Of a stretch of DNA of 64,000 bases, positions 9,915 to 18,746 are shown in pieces (within the stretch, counting starts at the first letter, position 1; every line of letters begins with the position of its first letter). The stretch covers positions 124,001 through 188,000 of the forward strand of contig JAWSVC010000012.1 in NCBI GenBank assembly GCA_033852075.1. The letters are read 5' to 3'. A program made the translations under genes and the position numbers. Origin of the DNA: QZLE01 sp033852075. Lineage in GTDB: Bacteria; Pseudomonadota; Gammaproteobacteria; QZLD01. The notes under the pieces are model-generated. The model was not told the DNA's origin. It did not search any database and saw only the letters and a program-made list of their open reading frames with translations.

Positions 9915-10517
9915 CTACTGCTGTTTGGGAACCTTTTTACCATCTTTAAGGCTATGTTCAAGCTCATGCTCTGGTTTAATATATCCACGTAGTGCAATTA
10001 ACTGAATAACCATGAATAGTAGTAATAAGAGCGTTCCTCCTATTAGTTTGAACATTACCCATGTGTCACTTTCAAAGTTATAGGCCACAACAAGATTTAA
10101 TGCCCCAAATACAGCAAAGAACAATACCCAGGAAAGATTTACTTTTGTCCAGACTGATTGAGGAGCATCAATAATAGCGCCTAATATTCTTTCCGGTATG
10201 GTTTTATTGCCGATATATCTGGTTATTAGTAGCGCTATTGAAAATACCCAATATAGAATAGTTGGTTTCCATTTAAATACGGTGTTGCCATCGTCATTAA
10301 ACAATAAAGATATACCACCAAGCCCTACAATTAACAGAAGGTTAATCAAATGAATTTTTTCAATCTTTTTGTGTTTTAGGTAGTGAAATCCGGTTTGGAT
10401 CACTGTAGCTATCATAATAGCAATTATTGCATAGGTAAGTCCGTGAGCTTCTCTGGTGAAGTAATATACAACCCCGAATATTAGCAGAGGGAAAAAATCA
10501 AAAAGAAATTTATTCAT
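9915..10517 (-). CDS. yciB: Septation protein A / inner membrane-spanning protein YciB
   Basis: 200 residues with five or six hydrophobic segments. The YciB signature is visible: N-terminal MNKFLFDFFPLLIFGVVYY, TRYIGNKTIPERILG, and W..VNLSWVLFF. YciB is an inner-membrane protein linked to cell-envelope synthesis and normal septation. The C-terminal ~30 residues are hydrophilic and charged. It is first in the minus-strand run and divergent from the threonylcarbamoyl-AMP synthase gene across a 381-base spacer. No clear ribosome-binding site precedes the ATG. Confidence 0.93.
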   Translation of the reverse strand: MNKFLFDFFPLLIFGVVYYFTREAHGLTYAIIAIMIATVIQTGFHYLKHKKIEKIHLINLLLIVGLGGISLLFNDDGNTVFKWKPTILYWVFSIALLITRYIGNKTIPERILGAIIDAPQSVWTKVNLSWVLFFAVFGALNLVVAYNFESDTWVMFKLIGGTLLLLLFMVIQLIALRGYIKPEHELEHSLKDGKKVPKQQ

Positions 10518-10898
10518 TAGTAATTGAGTCCGTTTTTATGTTTAACCAAGCATATTTAATGAATTTATAGATATCAAATTTGTTATGCTTAATGTTGATA
10601 TGAGTTGTACTTTATCAAGATTATAAAATTATTTCATGAAGTCTTTCAAAATTAATAAGTCTTATCTGTTTTTTTAGCTTCATAGATTGGCCAATAAAGC
10701 TAATGACACATGCCTGATCGCAAGCTGACAGAAAGTGTTATCTATGGTTGGAGCTAATTATGGGGGAAAAGTTCAAAATATTGTTATAAAACTAAGGAGT
10801 AATTTAGATATACCGCTAAAAAAACGGGTGCTATAATCCGCTGGTTATTAATTATTCGGCTGATATTTGGCCTGTACGTTGATTTTGAGTTTTTATAG
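10518..10898. other. Divergent intergenic region yciB / YciO-type synthase
   Basis: 381 bases with no supported ORF. A perfect -10 box TATAAT at 10832-10837 lies 62 bases before the plus-strand start; the matching -35 position is poor (TATACC at 10809-10814). The minus-strand promoter for yciB should also be here but is not distinguishable in the AT-rich sequence. Confidence 0.5.
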
Positions 10899-11519
10899 AT
10901 GACACATATTTTTAGGATTCACCCAGATAACCCTCAAGCTCGTTTGCTTAAACAGGCTGCTGATATTATTCATGATGGCGGCGTTATCATTTATCCAACA
11001 GATTCTTGCTATGCTCTTGCATGCAATTTGGGGGATAAAAAGGCACTGGATAGAATTATCAGGATTCGTCAGTTAAACAATAAGCATTTATTTACACTTA
11101 TGTGCAAGGATCTTGCCGAGATTTCTGATTATGCGAAGGTTGATAACACGGTTTATAGAATGCTTAAGGTTTTAACTCCCGGGTGTTTTACCTTTATTCT
11201 CAAAGCAAAGAGTAATGTGCCAAGACGCATTATGCACTCAAGCCGTAAAACCATAGGGTTAAGGGTGCCAGAACATAATATCGCACAAGAATTATTAGCG
11301 CATGTTGGCGCCCCTATATTAACTACCAGTTTAATTAAACCCGGTAATGAGCTTCCAGAGCATGATCCGGAAGATATATATGACGATTTTTCCAAGCTGG
11401 TCGATCTGGTTATTGATGGTGGCTACGGCGGTTATGATTCAACCACAGTAGTTGATTGTACTGATGGCGAACCTTGTGTAATCAGGCAGGGGAAAGGTGA
11501 TTTTGAACTATATGCTTAA
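10899..11519 (+). CDS. L-threonylcarbamoyladenylate synthase, YciO/Sua5/YrdC family
   Basis: A 206-residue single YrdC domain: PTDSCYALAC near residues 31-40, then RIIRIRQLNNKHLFTLMC, and a late SLIKPGNELP segment. The family makes threonylcarbamoyl-AMP from threonine, bicarbonate and ATP for tRNA t6A37 formation. The sequence resembles the YciO branch more than TsaC, and YciO paralogues are not always the essential t6A enzyme, so the reaction is inferred from family. It is first in a plus-strand run and 27 bases ahead of the rhomboid gene. A TATAAT box lies upstream. Confidence 0.88.
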   Translation: MTHIFRIHPDNPQARLLKQAADIIHDGGVIIYPTDSCYALACNLGDKKALDRIIRIRQLNNKHLFTLMCKDLAEISDYAKVDNTVYRMLKVLTPGCFTFILKAKSNVPRRIMHSSRKTIGLRVPEHNIAQELLAHVGAPILTTSLIKPGNELPEHDPEDIYDDFSKLVDLVIDGGYGGYDSTTVVDCTDGEPCVIRQGKGDFELYA

Positions 11520-11546
11520 TATAGTTCTTTTTGATATTATCTTGTT

Positions 11547-12221
11547 ATGAATCAATATAATCAGCAATCTCAGCTTCCGCCTTTAAAAGATCGTTTAGTG
11601 ATATTTGCTAAACGGTTTCCTGTTTCTGCAACTTGTATTTTGATATCAATAGTTGTTTCACTACCAATTATCCTTTTATATGACCTTAAAATACATATCC
11701 CTTATGTTTTTGAATTTGTATATTTTGGCCTGAGAATAACGGCATCAATATACAAATCAGGGCTGCATGAGATAGTTAACGGTCAGATTTATAGATTAAT
11801 TACCCCTATATTTCTTCATTTTAGTGTAATGCATATAGTATTTAATATGTTCGCGATGTATTACCTGGGAGCTGTTGTTGAATATAGACATAAACGTTGG
11901 TTTTTTGTGTTGCTTATAATAATTCTTGGTGTTCTTTCTAATATTTCTCAATATTACGTTGCTGGGCCAAAATTTGGCGGAATGTCCGGTGTGATTTATG
12001 GCCTGTTTGGTTATATATGGATGCAGCAAAAATTTAACTCCAGGTTTGGATTGTTTCTGGAAAAACAAGTGATTATTATGGTTGTTGCATGGTATGTGTT
12101 ATGCTTCACCGGTTTAATTGGCGCTATTGCCAACACCGCCCATACAGTAGGGCTTGTTTTAGGAATAATTATTGGAATTTTGGTGGCGTTTATTCCCCCA
12201 AAGCAGTTTTTATTTAAGTAA
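11547..12221 (+). CDS. Rhomboid family intramembrane serine protease
   Basis: 224 residues, six or so membrane helices. The catalytic dyad is visible: S147 in GMSG and H199 in AHTVG. The helix-2 motif HFSVMHIVFN supplies the conserved H96 and N100. Rhomboids cleave transmembrane segments inside the bilayer. It lies between the YciO-type gene (27 bases) and trpS (27 bases) and probably shares their transcript. In related genomes I recall an M50 site-2 protease in this slot; here the protease is from an unrelated family. Confidence 0.9.
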   Translation: MNQYNQQSQLPPLKDRLVIFAKRFPVSATCILISIVVSLPIILLYDLKIHIPYVFEFVYFGLRITASIYKSGLHEIVNGQIYRLITPIFLHFSVMHIVFNMFAMYYLGAVVEYRHKRWFFVLLIIILGVLSNISQYYVAGPKFGGMSGVIYGLFGYIWMQQKFNSRFGLFLEKQVIIMVVAWYVLCFTGLIGAIANTAHTVGLVLGIIIGILVAFIPPKQFLFK

Positions 12222-12248
12222 ATCGATTATTAAATAATAGGTAGAAAA

Positions 12249-13466
12249 TTGAATAATATTACAGCTGATAACAGCACAGTTCTTTCAGGTATGAGGCCAA
12301 CAGGTCAACTTCATCTTGGACATTATCATGGAGTGTTAAAAAACTGGCTTAATTTGCAACATGAGTTTAAATGCTATTTTTTTGTGGCTGACTGGCATGC
12401 ACTTACTACTCATTATGAAGATCCATCAATAATTGCAAAAAGTTCCTGGGATGTTGTTATCGATTGGCTTGCAGCTGGAATAAATCCTAACGAAGCAACA
12501 ATTTTCTTTCAGTCTCGTGTTCCGGAACATGCAGAGCTTCACCTTCTACTATCAATGCTGACTCCGTTAGGATGGTTGGAAAGGGTTCCTTCTTATAAAG
12601 ATATGCAGGATAAATTGCGCGAAAAAGATTTGGATACATATGGATTTTTAGGTTATCCGCTTTTGCAGAGTGCTGATATCTTGATTTATAAAGCAGGGCA
12701 AGTGCCTGTTGGTGAGGATCAGGTTGCTCATGTTGAGCTTACTCGTGAAGTCGCGCGTCGCTTTAACTTCCTTTATGGTCGAGAACCAGGCTTTGAAGAA
12801 AAGGCAGAAGAAGCGATTAAAAAAATGGGTAAGAAAAATGCTAAAAACTACAATAGCTTGCGCAAAAAATTTCAAGAACAAGGTGATCAGGAAGCTTTAG
12901 AGGTAGCTCGCGAATTATTAAAGAATCAGCAAAATATTACTATTGCTGACCAAGAGCGACTATATGGTTATCTTGAAGGCGGCGGTCGTGTGATTCTTCC
13001 GGAACCTCAATCACTATTAACTCCAACATCTAAGATGCCAGGAATAGACGGGCAAAAGATGTCTAAGTCGTATAATAATACTATTGCGTTACGTGAAGAC
13101 CCTGAATCGGTTGAAAAGAAAATCAGAACCATGCCTACCGATACTAACCGCGTTCGCCGTACTGATCCTGGTGATCCGTCAAAGTGTCCTGTGTGGCAAT
13201 TACATGAAGTATATTCTGACAGCAGCACACAGGAATGGGTGCAAAATGGTTGTAGATCTGCTGGCATTGGGTGTATTGATTGTAAGATGCCAGTTATTGA
13301 GGCTATCAATAAAGAGTTGGCACCAATTAGAGAACGTGCTAATGAATATATGGAAACTCCTGATATTATTAAGAATATTGTTGCAGAAGGGTGTGAGTCT
13401 GCCAGAGATATTGCCAAAGATACTTTAGATGAAGTTCGTGGAGCAATGGGACTTAACTATCGTTAA
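12249..13466 (+). CDS. trpS: Tryptophan--tRNA ligase with predicted Fe-S site
   Basis: A 405-residue class I synthetase that charges tRNA-Trp. The HIGH-like motif is PTGQLHLGH near the N-terminus and the KMSKS loop is intact (GQKMSKSYNNT). A lysine-rich insert of about 70 residues separates the Rossmann core from the KMSKS part, as in the longer gammaproteobacterial TrpS. C313, C335, C342 and C345 form C-x21-C-x6-C-x2-C, close to the four-Cys [4Fe-4S] motif described in Thermotoga TrpRS. The start is TTG at 12249 with only a weak upstream GGTAG; no better in-frame start precedes the conserved SGMRPTGQ. Confidence 0.95.
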   Translation: MNNITADNSTVLSGMRPTGQLHLGHYHGVLKNWLNLQHEFKCYFFVADWHALTTHYEDPSIIAKSSWDVVIDWLAAGINPNEATIFFQSRVPEHAELHLLLSMLTPLGWLERVPSYKDMQDKLREKDLDTYGFLGYPLLQSADILIYKAGQVPVGEDQVAHVELTREVARRFNFLYGREPGFEEKAEEAIKKMGKKNAKNYNSLRKKFQEQGDQEALEVARELLKNQQNITIADQERLYGYLEGGGRVILPEPQSLLTPTSKMPGIDGQKMSKSYNNTIALREDPESVEKKIRTMPTDTNRVRRTDPGDPSKCPVWQLHEVYSDSSTQEWVQNGCRSAGIGCIDCKMPVIEAINKELAPIRERANEYMETPDIIKNIVAEGCESARDIAKDTLDEVRGAMGLNYR

Positions 13467-13525
13467 TGTTTTAAATACTCAACCTGGCATTGCCATGGAT
13501 TGGCCAAACAGACAGTAGGGATTAC

Positions 13526-14374
13526 ATGACTGAAACAGCAGGGGTAACACAAGATATATTAAATTCTCAGCAAGGATCTCTTCAGGAAGAGATGCCGTTT
13601 GCTGTCGTGCGCGGCGAGGCTGTTACCCAGATTCCTAATGATCTTTATATCCCTCCTGACGCTCTTGAGGTTTTTCTGGAGGCATTTGAAGGGCCGCTAG
13701 ATTTGTTGCTTTATCTAATCAAGCGTCAGAATCTTGATATTATCGATATACCAATTGCACCTATAACCTCACAATATATGCAATATATTGAATTAATGGA
13801 TGAAATGCGTCTTGAGTTAGCTGGTGAGTATTTGGTAATGGCCGCTATGTTGGCAGAAATCAAGTCGCGGATGTTGTTGCCAAGGCCTACAGAAACTGAA
13901 GACGAAGATGATCCCCGGGCCGAATTGATTAGACGCCTGCAGGAATATGAGCGTTATAAAACTGCTGCAGAGGATCTTGATGAATTGCCGCGTGTGGAAC
14001 GTGATATTGTCCCTGTTAATCTTGATGCTGAACATTTTAAAGAGGTTAAGGCTCTTCCTGATGTTGATATCAAGGAATTACTGGCAGCAATGATGGAAGT
14101 TGTTGCCAGAGCTGATCTTTTCACTAGTCATCAAGTACAACGAGAAACGCTTTCTGTACGAGAGAGAATGAGTCAGGTTCTGGCAAAGATCGAAGATGAT
14201 AAGTTTGTAGAATTTGGTTCTTTATTTACCTTGGAAGAGGGTAAATTGGGTGTGGTTGTATCATTTCTGGCGATTTTAGAGCTGGTTAAAGGATCATTGA
14301 TTGAAATTGTGCAGCAGGAGCAATTTGCTCCTATTTACGTTAAGGCTAAAGGTGATGTAGAGGATGATGAATAA
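13526..14374 (+). CDS. scpA: Segregation and condensation protein A
   Basis: ScpA (kleisin) bridges the SMC ATPase heads with ScpB in bacterial condensin. The family core is visible: FEGPLDLLLYLIKRQNLDI, ...YLVMAAMLAEIKSRMLLP, and a C-terminal winged helix (VVVSFLAILELVKGSLIEI). The ATG at 13526 has AGTAGGG about 6 bases upstream; an in-frame ATG at 13490 (12 codons earlier) lacks a ribosome-binding site, so the shorter 282-residue form is preferred. The stop overlaps the scpB start by one base, indicating translational coupling. Confidence 0.93.
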   Translation: MTETAGVTQDILNSQQGSLQEEMPFAVVRGEAVTQIPNDLYIPPDALEVFLEAFEGPLDLLLYLIKRQNLDIIDIPIAPITSQYMQYIELMDEMRLELAGEYLVMAAMLAEIKSRMLLPRPTETEDEDDPRAELIRRLQEYERYKTAAEDLDELPRVERDIVPVNLDAEHFKEVKALPDVDIKELLAAMMEVVARADLFTSHQVQRETLSVRERMSQVLAKIEDDKFVEFGSLFTLEEGKLGVVVSFLAILELVKGSLIEIVQQEQFAPIYVKAKGDVEDDE

Positions 14375-15108
14375 TGGAACTTGTAAAATCCGAAGAAGCT
14401 TCTGAGAATAGCCCTAAAATTACTGGCGCATATAGCGAAGGTAATATACCGCTTAAAGCAATTATTGAAGCGGTAATTTTGTCTGCTAATGGCCCGATGT
14501 CACTCGATAAGTTGCAAATGATTTTTGATGAAGATAAAACTCCGGAAAAGTCTGCTTTAAGAGAAGCTATAGAAGAACTTAAGCAAGATTATGAGGGTAG
14601 AAGCTTTGAGTTGATGGAGGTTGCCAGTGGATACAGAATTCAGGTTAAGCAGGAGATGCAACCATGGGTTTCAAGATTATGGGAAGAAAAACCAACTAAA
14701 TATTCCCGTGCCTTTTTGGAAACACTCGCGATTATTGCATATAGGCAACCTATTACACGAGGTGAAATTGAAGAAATTCGTGGTGTAAGTATTAGCTCTC
14801 AGATTATGAAGACATTGATAGAGCGTAATTGGATAAGAGTGGTTGGGAGGCGTGATGTTCCCGGGCATCCATCCTTATATGGTACAACCAAAGAGTTTCT
14901 AAATTATTTCAATATGAAGAGCCTTGATGATCTGCCAAGCTTGATGGAGCTTAGAGATATTACTGAGATTAACGCTGAGTTAGATCTTAAGTTTGCAGAT
15001 GACGACAATGATGATGCAGATGAAGCAAGTAAAGAAACAGAACAAGACAATCAGGATCAGGTTCATTTGGAAATAGTTTCTGATTCGGGTGATGAGGAAA
15101 ACAATTAG
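14374..15108 (+). CDS. scpB: Segregation and condensation protein B
   Basis: 244 residues with two winged-helix domains: LKAIIEAVILSANGPMSLDKL at the start, then the conserved YSRAFLETLAIIAYRQPITRGEIEEIRG region and GHPSLYGTTKEFL. It binds ScpA in the SMC complex. The C-terminal ~45 residues are an acidic, low-complexity tail. Starts in the TAATG overlap with scpA. Confidence 0.94.
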   Translation: MELVKSEEASENSPKITGAYSEGNIPLKAIIEAVILSANGPMSLDKLQMIFDEDKTPEKSALREAIEELKQDYEGRSFELMEVASGYRIQVKQEMQPWVSRLWEEKPTKYSRAFLETLAIIAYRQPITRGEIEEIRGVSISSQIMKTLIERNWIRVVGRRDVPGHPSLYGTTKEFLNYFNMKSLDDLPSLMELRDITEINAELDLKFADDDNDDADEASKETEQDNQDQVHLEIVSDSGDEENN

Positions 15109-15120
15109 TTATTAGTATAA

Positions 15121-15154
15121 CTTCGATTTTAAGTCGCCTGAGCGCAGTCGAAGG
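15121..15154. repeat. REP-like 17-mer inside a short inverted repeat
   Basis: CTGAGCGCAGTCGAAGG at 15138-15154 resembles a short motif I have seen recur between genes in many bacteria. CTTCGA (15121-15126) and TCGAAG (15148-15153) form flanking arms. It lies in the 121-base scpB-rluB spacer. Copy number cannot be judged from one window. Confidence 0.35.
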
Positions 15155-15229
15155 TAATTAATTCTGCAAATACAATGTTGCTTCTATTGGGCTTAATTAG
15201 TTTGTATTTGCTGTATAACAGGAAAAAAC

Positions 15230-16069
15230 GTGTCAGATAATAGAGAAAGAATACAAAAGAAATTGGCTAATTCAGGGTTTGGATCTCGCAGAGAGATCGA
15301 GCAATGGTTGCGTGACGGTAGAATTAAAGTTAATGGTGAAATTGCAAGCCTTGGAGATTCTATTGATGGAACTGAAACGGTTGAGATAGATAATAAGGTT
15401 CTTGATAGAAGATCGTTATCTGGTGTAAAAACCAAAGTTATTGTTTATCACAAGCCAGAGGGTGAAGTTTGTTCACGCAATGATCCGGATGGAAGGCCAA
15501 CAGTATTCAATAATCTGCCTAAATTGAATGGAGCGCGTTGGATTTCAATTGGCAGACTCGATATTAATACGAGCGGCTTATTGTTGTTTACTAACAATGG
15601 CGAATTGGCAAATAGGCTTATGCATCCCTCATATCAAATCGAAAGAGAATACGCTGTACGTGTATTGGGCGAGGTTTCAGATCAGATGTTACAGCAATTA
15701 CGTGATGGCGTAATGCTTGAAGATGGTATGGCTAAATTTTCTGATATAAAAAGAAGCGGAGGTGAGGGGGCAAATAAATGGTACCACGTTGTTCTTATGG
15801 AAGGCCGTAACCGTGAAGTTAGACGTATGTGGGAAGCCCTTGATTTAACGGTTTCAAGATTGAGTAGGGTAAGGTTTGCTGATATTAAATTATTAAAATC
15901 TCACATGCCTGGCAAAAGTAAGTTTTTGTCCGATAAAGAAATTGACGTCTTAATGAATTATGTAGGTATGGAATTTCAGCAGGAAGATGGCAAAAAGAAG
16001 TCTGTTTTGAAAAGAAGCACTCCAAGGAAGGCATTTGATCGTGGTGGTAAAAGAAAGAAACGACGCTAA
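15230..16069 (+). CDS. rluB: 23S rRNA pseudouridine(2605) synthase
   Basis: 279 residues. The N-terminal S4 RNA-binding domain (KKLANSGFGSRREIEQWL, RIKVNGEIA) is followed by an RsuA/RluB catalytic domain with D111 in GRLDINTSGLLLF and the downstream EGRNREVRRMWEAL motif. The family isomerises U2605 of 23S rRNA. The last ~20 residues are strongly basic, as in other RluB tails. GTG start at 15230 with AGGAA 6 bases upstream. The 3' end overlaps the next gene by about 35 bases. Confidence 0.93.
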   Translation: MSDNRERIQKKLANSGFGSRREIEQWLRDGRIKVNGEIASLGDSIDGTETVEIDNKVLDRRSLSGVKTKVIVYHKPEGEVCSRNDPDGRPTVFNNLPKLNGARWISIGRLDINTSGLLLFTNNGELANRLMHPSYQIEREYAVRVLGEVSDQMLQQLRDGVMLEDGMAKFSDIKRSGGEGANKWYHVVLMEGRNREVRRMWEALDLTVSRLSRVRFADIKLLKSHMPGKSKFLSDKEIDVLMNYVGMEFQQEDGKKKSVLKRSTPRKAFDRGGKRKKRR

Positions 16070-16712
16070 GTTTGTTTTTGCTAAAGTCTACGAGTTACTA
16101 GATCAAGAATATGGAGCTCTTAATTGGTGGCCAGCGGAAACTTCTTACGAGGTTATGCTTGGTGCAATTCTTACTCAGAATACTAATTGGAAGAATGTAG
16201 AGCGAGCAATAATCAATCTTAAAAATGCGGATTGCATTACTCCCGAGTCTATTGATTTCGTTGCATTGTCAGATCTTGCCGAACTGATACGGCCATCTGG
16301 ATATTTTAATATTAAGGCCGAACGGATAAAGAATTTTAATTCCTGGTATGTAAATAACGGACAATACGAGCAACTTGCAAAGGTTGAAACAGATGAACTT
16401 CGCAAGATGCTATTAGACGTTAAAGGCGTAGGGTATGAAACTGCTGATGATATTCTTCTTTACGCCTTTGAAAGGCCGGTTTTTGTTATAGATGCTTATT
16501 ACCGTAGGGTTTTTTCTAGAATTGGAATTATAGATAAATCTATAAGTTATGAAGCGTTACGGATTCATATTCAGGAACATATAGATCAGAATGTATTATT
16601 GTATAACCAATATCACGCATTGCTTGTTGAGCATTGTAAGAATATCTGTAAGGTAAAACCAGTTTGTAATAACTGCATATTATTGAAAGAGGGAATGTGT
16701 AGTTTTGCATAG
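16035..16712 (+). CDS. HhH-GPD DNA glycosylase, endonuclease III-related
   Basis: 225 residues. Helix-hairpin-helix LLDVKGVGYETAD (~127-138) and the general-acid/base D153 in FVIDAYYRRVF are present. The residue matching the endonuclease III Schiff-base Lys (GVGRKTA) is E135, so a monofunctional glycosylase is expected. This and the WWPA...YEVMLGAILTQNT N-terminal pattern resemble the MagIII / endonuclease III-related group that removes alkylated bases. Unlike Helicobacter MagIII it keeps Cys residues (C205, C211, C214, C222) fit for a [4Fe-4S] cluster. The TTG at 16035 lies inside rluB; GTGs at 16041 or 16044 are alternatives. Confidence 0.8.
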   Translation: MIVVVKERNDAKFVFAKVYELLDQEYGALNWWPAETSYEVMLGAILTQNTNWKNVERAIINLKNADCITPESIDFVALSDLAELIRPSGYFNIKAERIKNFNSWYVNNGQYEQLAKVETDELRKMLLDVKGVGYETADDILLYAFERPVFVIDAYYRRVFSRIGIIDKSISYEALRIHIQEHIDQNVLLYNQYHALLVEHCKNICKVKPVCNNCILLKEGMCSFA

Positions 16713-16795
16713 AAATAAACTTAAGAGTGTTTGATTGCTCTTTGCTGAGATTAGCTTAGAATGGTTCGTATAAAATTAATCAAAATGGAGTTGTG

Positions 16796-17545
16796 ATGAA
16801 AAATTTAAAGCTACTTATATCGTTGTTATTACTGGTTCCTTCTTTGGCATTTGCTGACGATGTTCTTGGTATCTATGCTGGCGTTGGTTTTTGGGCGCAA
16901 AATATTGAAGGTTTTGTTGATTACAATGGTTCTAATGTTGGATTAGAGGAAGATCTTAAACTTGAAAATGATAGCGGCGTATCATTTTATTTGGCGATTG
17001 AACATTTTGTACCAATGCTTCCGAACGTTAAGATTCAACATGATAAAATCAGCACAACTGGATCTCATGTGCTATCTGAAAGTTTTGTGTTCGATGGTGT
17101 GACATATAATATAGATGAATCTATTGATTCTAAATTTCAACTTGATGATACCGATTTAATTCTTTACTACGAGCTTTTGGATAACTGGATAAATCTTGAT
17201 GCTGGTTTAGATATAAAATTAATAAATGGCGAAGTTGAAATATATTCAAATACGACATCGCAATCAGCTAGTAAAAGCTTTGATGTTCCTATTCCAATGC
17301 TTTATGCAAAAGCTCAAATTGATATTCCAACAACAGGTCTTTATATTTCTGGAGAAGGTAGTGCAATAGAGTATGACGGATCAGGTATCAGAGATATGAA
17401 AATTTATGCAGGATATGAATTTGATTATGGTTTGGGGTTTGAACTTGGCTGGAGAAAATTCTCAATCAATATTGATGATGTTGATGGATTGACTGCGGAT
17501 ATCTCAGTTGAGGGCGTATTTGGAAATCTTAGATATCATTTTTAA
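16796..17545 (+). CDS. TIGR04219-type outer membrane beta-barrel protein
   Basis: 249 residues. A signal peptide ends at SLAFA|DD, then alternating hydrophobic/polar strands end in RYHF, the terminal aromatic typical of barrels inserted by the Bam complex. The GVGFWAQNIEG start and repeated D-rich turns fit the TIGR04219 family; function unknown. ATG 16796 is preferred over GTG 16793 because GGAG lies 5 bases before it. It is followed after 17 bases by the convergent acidic membrane protein. Confidence 0.75.
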   Translation: MKNLKLLISLLLLVPSLAFADDVLGIYAGVGFWAQNIEGFVDYNGSNVGLEEDLKLENDSGVSFYLAIEHFVPMLPNVKIQHDKISTTGSHVLSESFVFDGVTYNIDESIDSKFQLDDTDLILYYELLDNWINLDAGLDIKLINGEVEIYSNTTSQSASKSFDVPIPMLYAKAQIDIPTTGLYISGEGSAIEYDGSGIRDMKIYAGYEFDYGLGFELGWRKFSINIDDVDGLTADISVEGVFGNLRYHF

Positions 17546-17562
17546 GAGAACGAAAAAGCAGG

Positions 17563-18711
17563 TTAGCTGTCATTGTTTTTGTTAACTAGAGCTGCAAATT
17601 CTTTTTCAAATTCGTCTTCTTCCATTTCTTGATCTGATTTGGATTGTTCTGGTTCAGGCTCAGATTCTGTTTCATCAGAATTTGAGTCTGTTTCTTGTAT
17701 AGATTCTGGCTCAGGTTCGGCTTCTGTTTTGGTTTCGACTTCTGGGCTTGGAGTCGGTACCGCATCATCACCTAATAATTCAGCAATTAGTTCGTCAGGA
17801 ATAGGTTGGGCGGGAGGTGCTTCTTTAGTGCTTGATTGTTGAATAGGTGCTTCTTCTGTTATTACTGGTTCTGGCTCTGGTTCAGTAGTTTCTACTATGG
17901 CATTAATATCCTCTGAATTTTCTGCTATTTGTTCTGTTGCCGATTCAGTAATTTGGGCGTCGCTTTCTGGTTCGCCTTCAATCTCAACAGTGTCATCATA
18001 AGTCTTTTCAGATAGCGGCGCTGCTTCGTCATCATCTTCATCCAAGTCTGATAATGAAGGTTCTTCATCGCCAAGTCTACCAGTTTCAAGGCGTGATAAA
18101 ATTTCTGATGCAGTTAACTGGTTTCTTGGATCAACATCCACGCCAAACATAGCGGAATATTCGAAGAATAGTCGATTGATAGTATTTTTGTATTGTTTCA
18201 GGTCATCTGATAGATTGTTAATTGTTTCTTTTAGGCGGCTAATCTGTGATTCGTAGTCTGCTTGATCCTCACTTAAGTTGTCGATTACGGCTAGTGCTTC
18301 TTCTGCTCGTTCATCTCGCTGTTCTTGTTTAGGTACAAGTTGATTGTAGTTTTTTAATAACTCTTTTAGGTCTTCGTCAATCATCTCTACCGCATCGGCA
18401 TCACGGGTTAGATAGGTTTTTATAAAACGTTGATAAAATTGGTTCTCCATTTTGATAAGCTTTTCAGTTTCTTTTTTAAGCTTATCGCCTTCTATGTTAT
18501 AGGTTTCGGAAAGGATACTCGAAAGTTCTGATTTGCGTTCAATCTTTTTAGATTTGATTTTATTGGCTAGATTAGCTGTTGCATTTGAGTCGCTTTTTTT
18601 ACGGCGCGACATAACAAATAAGAAAGCAACTAGTGCGATTATAATAATAATCAAGAATTCGCTTGCAGCAAGAAATATCAGGATGTCCGATGTTGATAGC
18701 TTATCGTCCAT
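17563..18711 (-). CDS. Membrane-anchored coiled-coil protein with long acidic tail
   Basis: 382 residues; no family recognised. One N-terminal membrane helix (~9-34) is followed by RRKK, placing the rest in the cytoplasm. Residues ~50-200 are charged and heptad-rich (likely coiled coil), with a conserved-looking FEYSAMFG segment near 190. Residues ~215-375 are acidic low complexity dominated by E, P, D and S with repeated EPEPE-type runs. ATG preceded by AAAGGAG. It lies 35 bases after the VWA gene in the same direction, so the two are likely co-expressed membrane proteins. Confidence 0.75.
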   Translation of the reverse strand: MDDKLSTSDILIFLAASEFLIIIIIALVAFLFVMSRRKKSDSNATANLANKIKSKKIERKSELSSILSETYNIEGDKLKKETEKLIKMENQFYQRFIKTYLTRDADAVEMIDEDLKELLKNYNQLVPKQEQRDERAEEALAVIDNLSEDQADYESQISRLKETINNLSDDLKQYKNTINRLFFEYSAMFGVDVDPRNQLTASEILSRLETGRLGDEEPSLSDLDEDDDEAAPLSEKTYDDTVEIEGEPESDAQITESATEQIAENSEDINAIVETTEPEPEPVITEEAPIQQSSTKEAPPAQPIPDELIAELLGDDAVPTPSPEVETKTEAEPEPESIQETDSNSDETESEPEPEQSKSDQEMEEDEFEKEFAALVNKNNDS

Positions 18712-18746
18712 TTCTACTCCTTTGAGTATGTGATATTTTTGAATAA

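Noticed and set aside
13007..13417. 136-codon minus-strand frame inside trpS
   Set aside because: Antisense to strongly conserved synthetase sequence; no start signal.
17639..17842. Ser/Gly repeat-like plus-strand frame
   Set aside because: Shadow of the Glu/Pro/Asp-rich tail of the minus-strand membrane protein.
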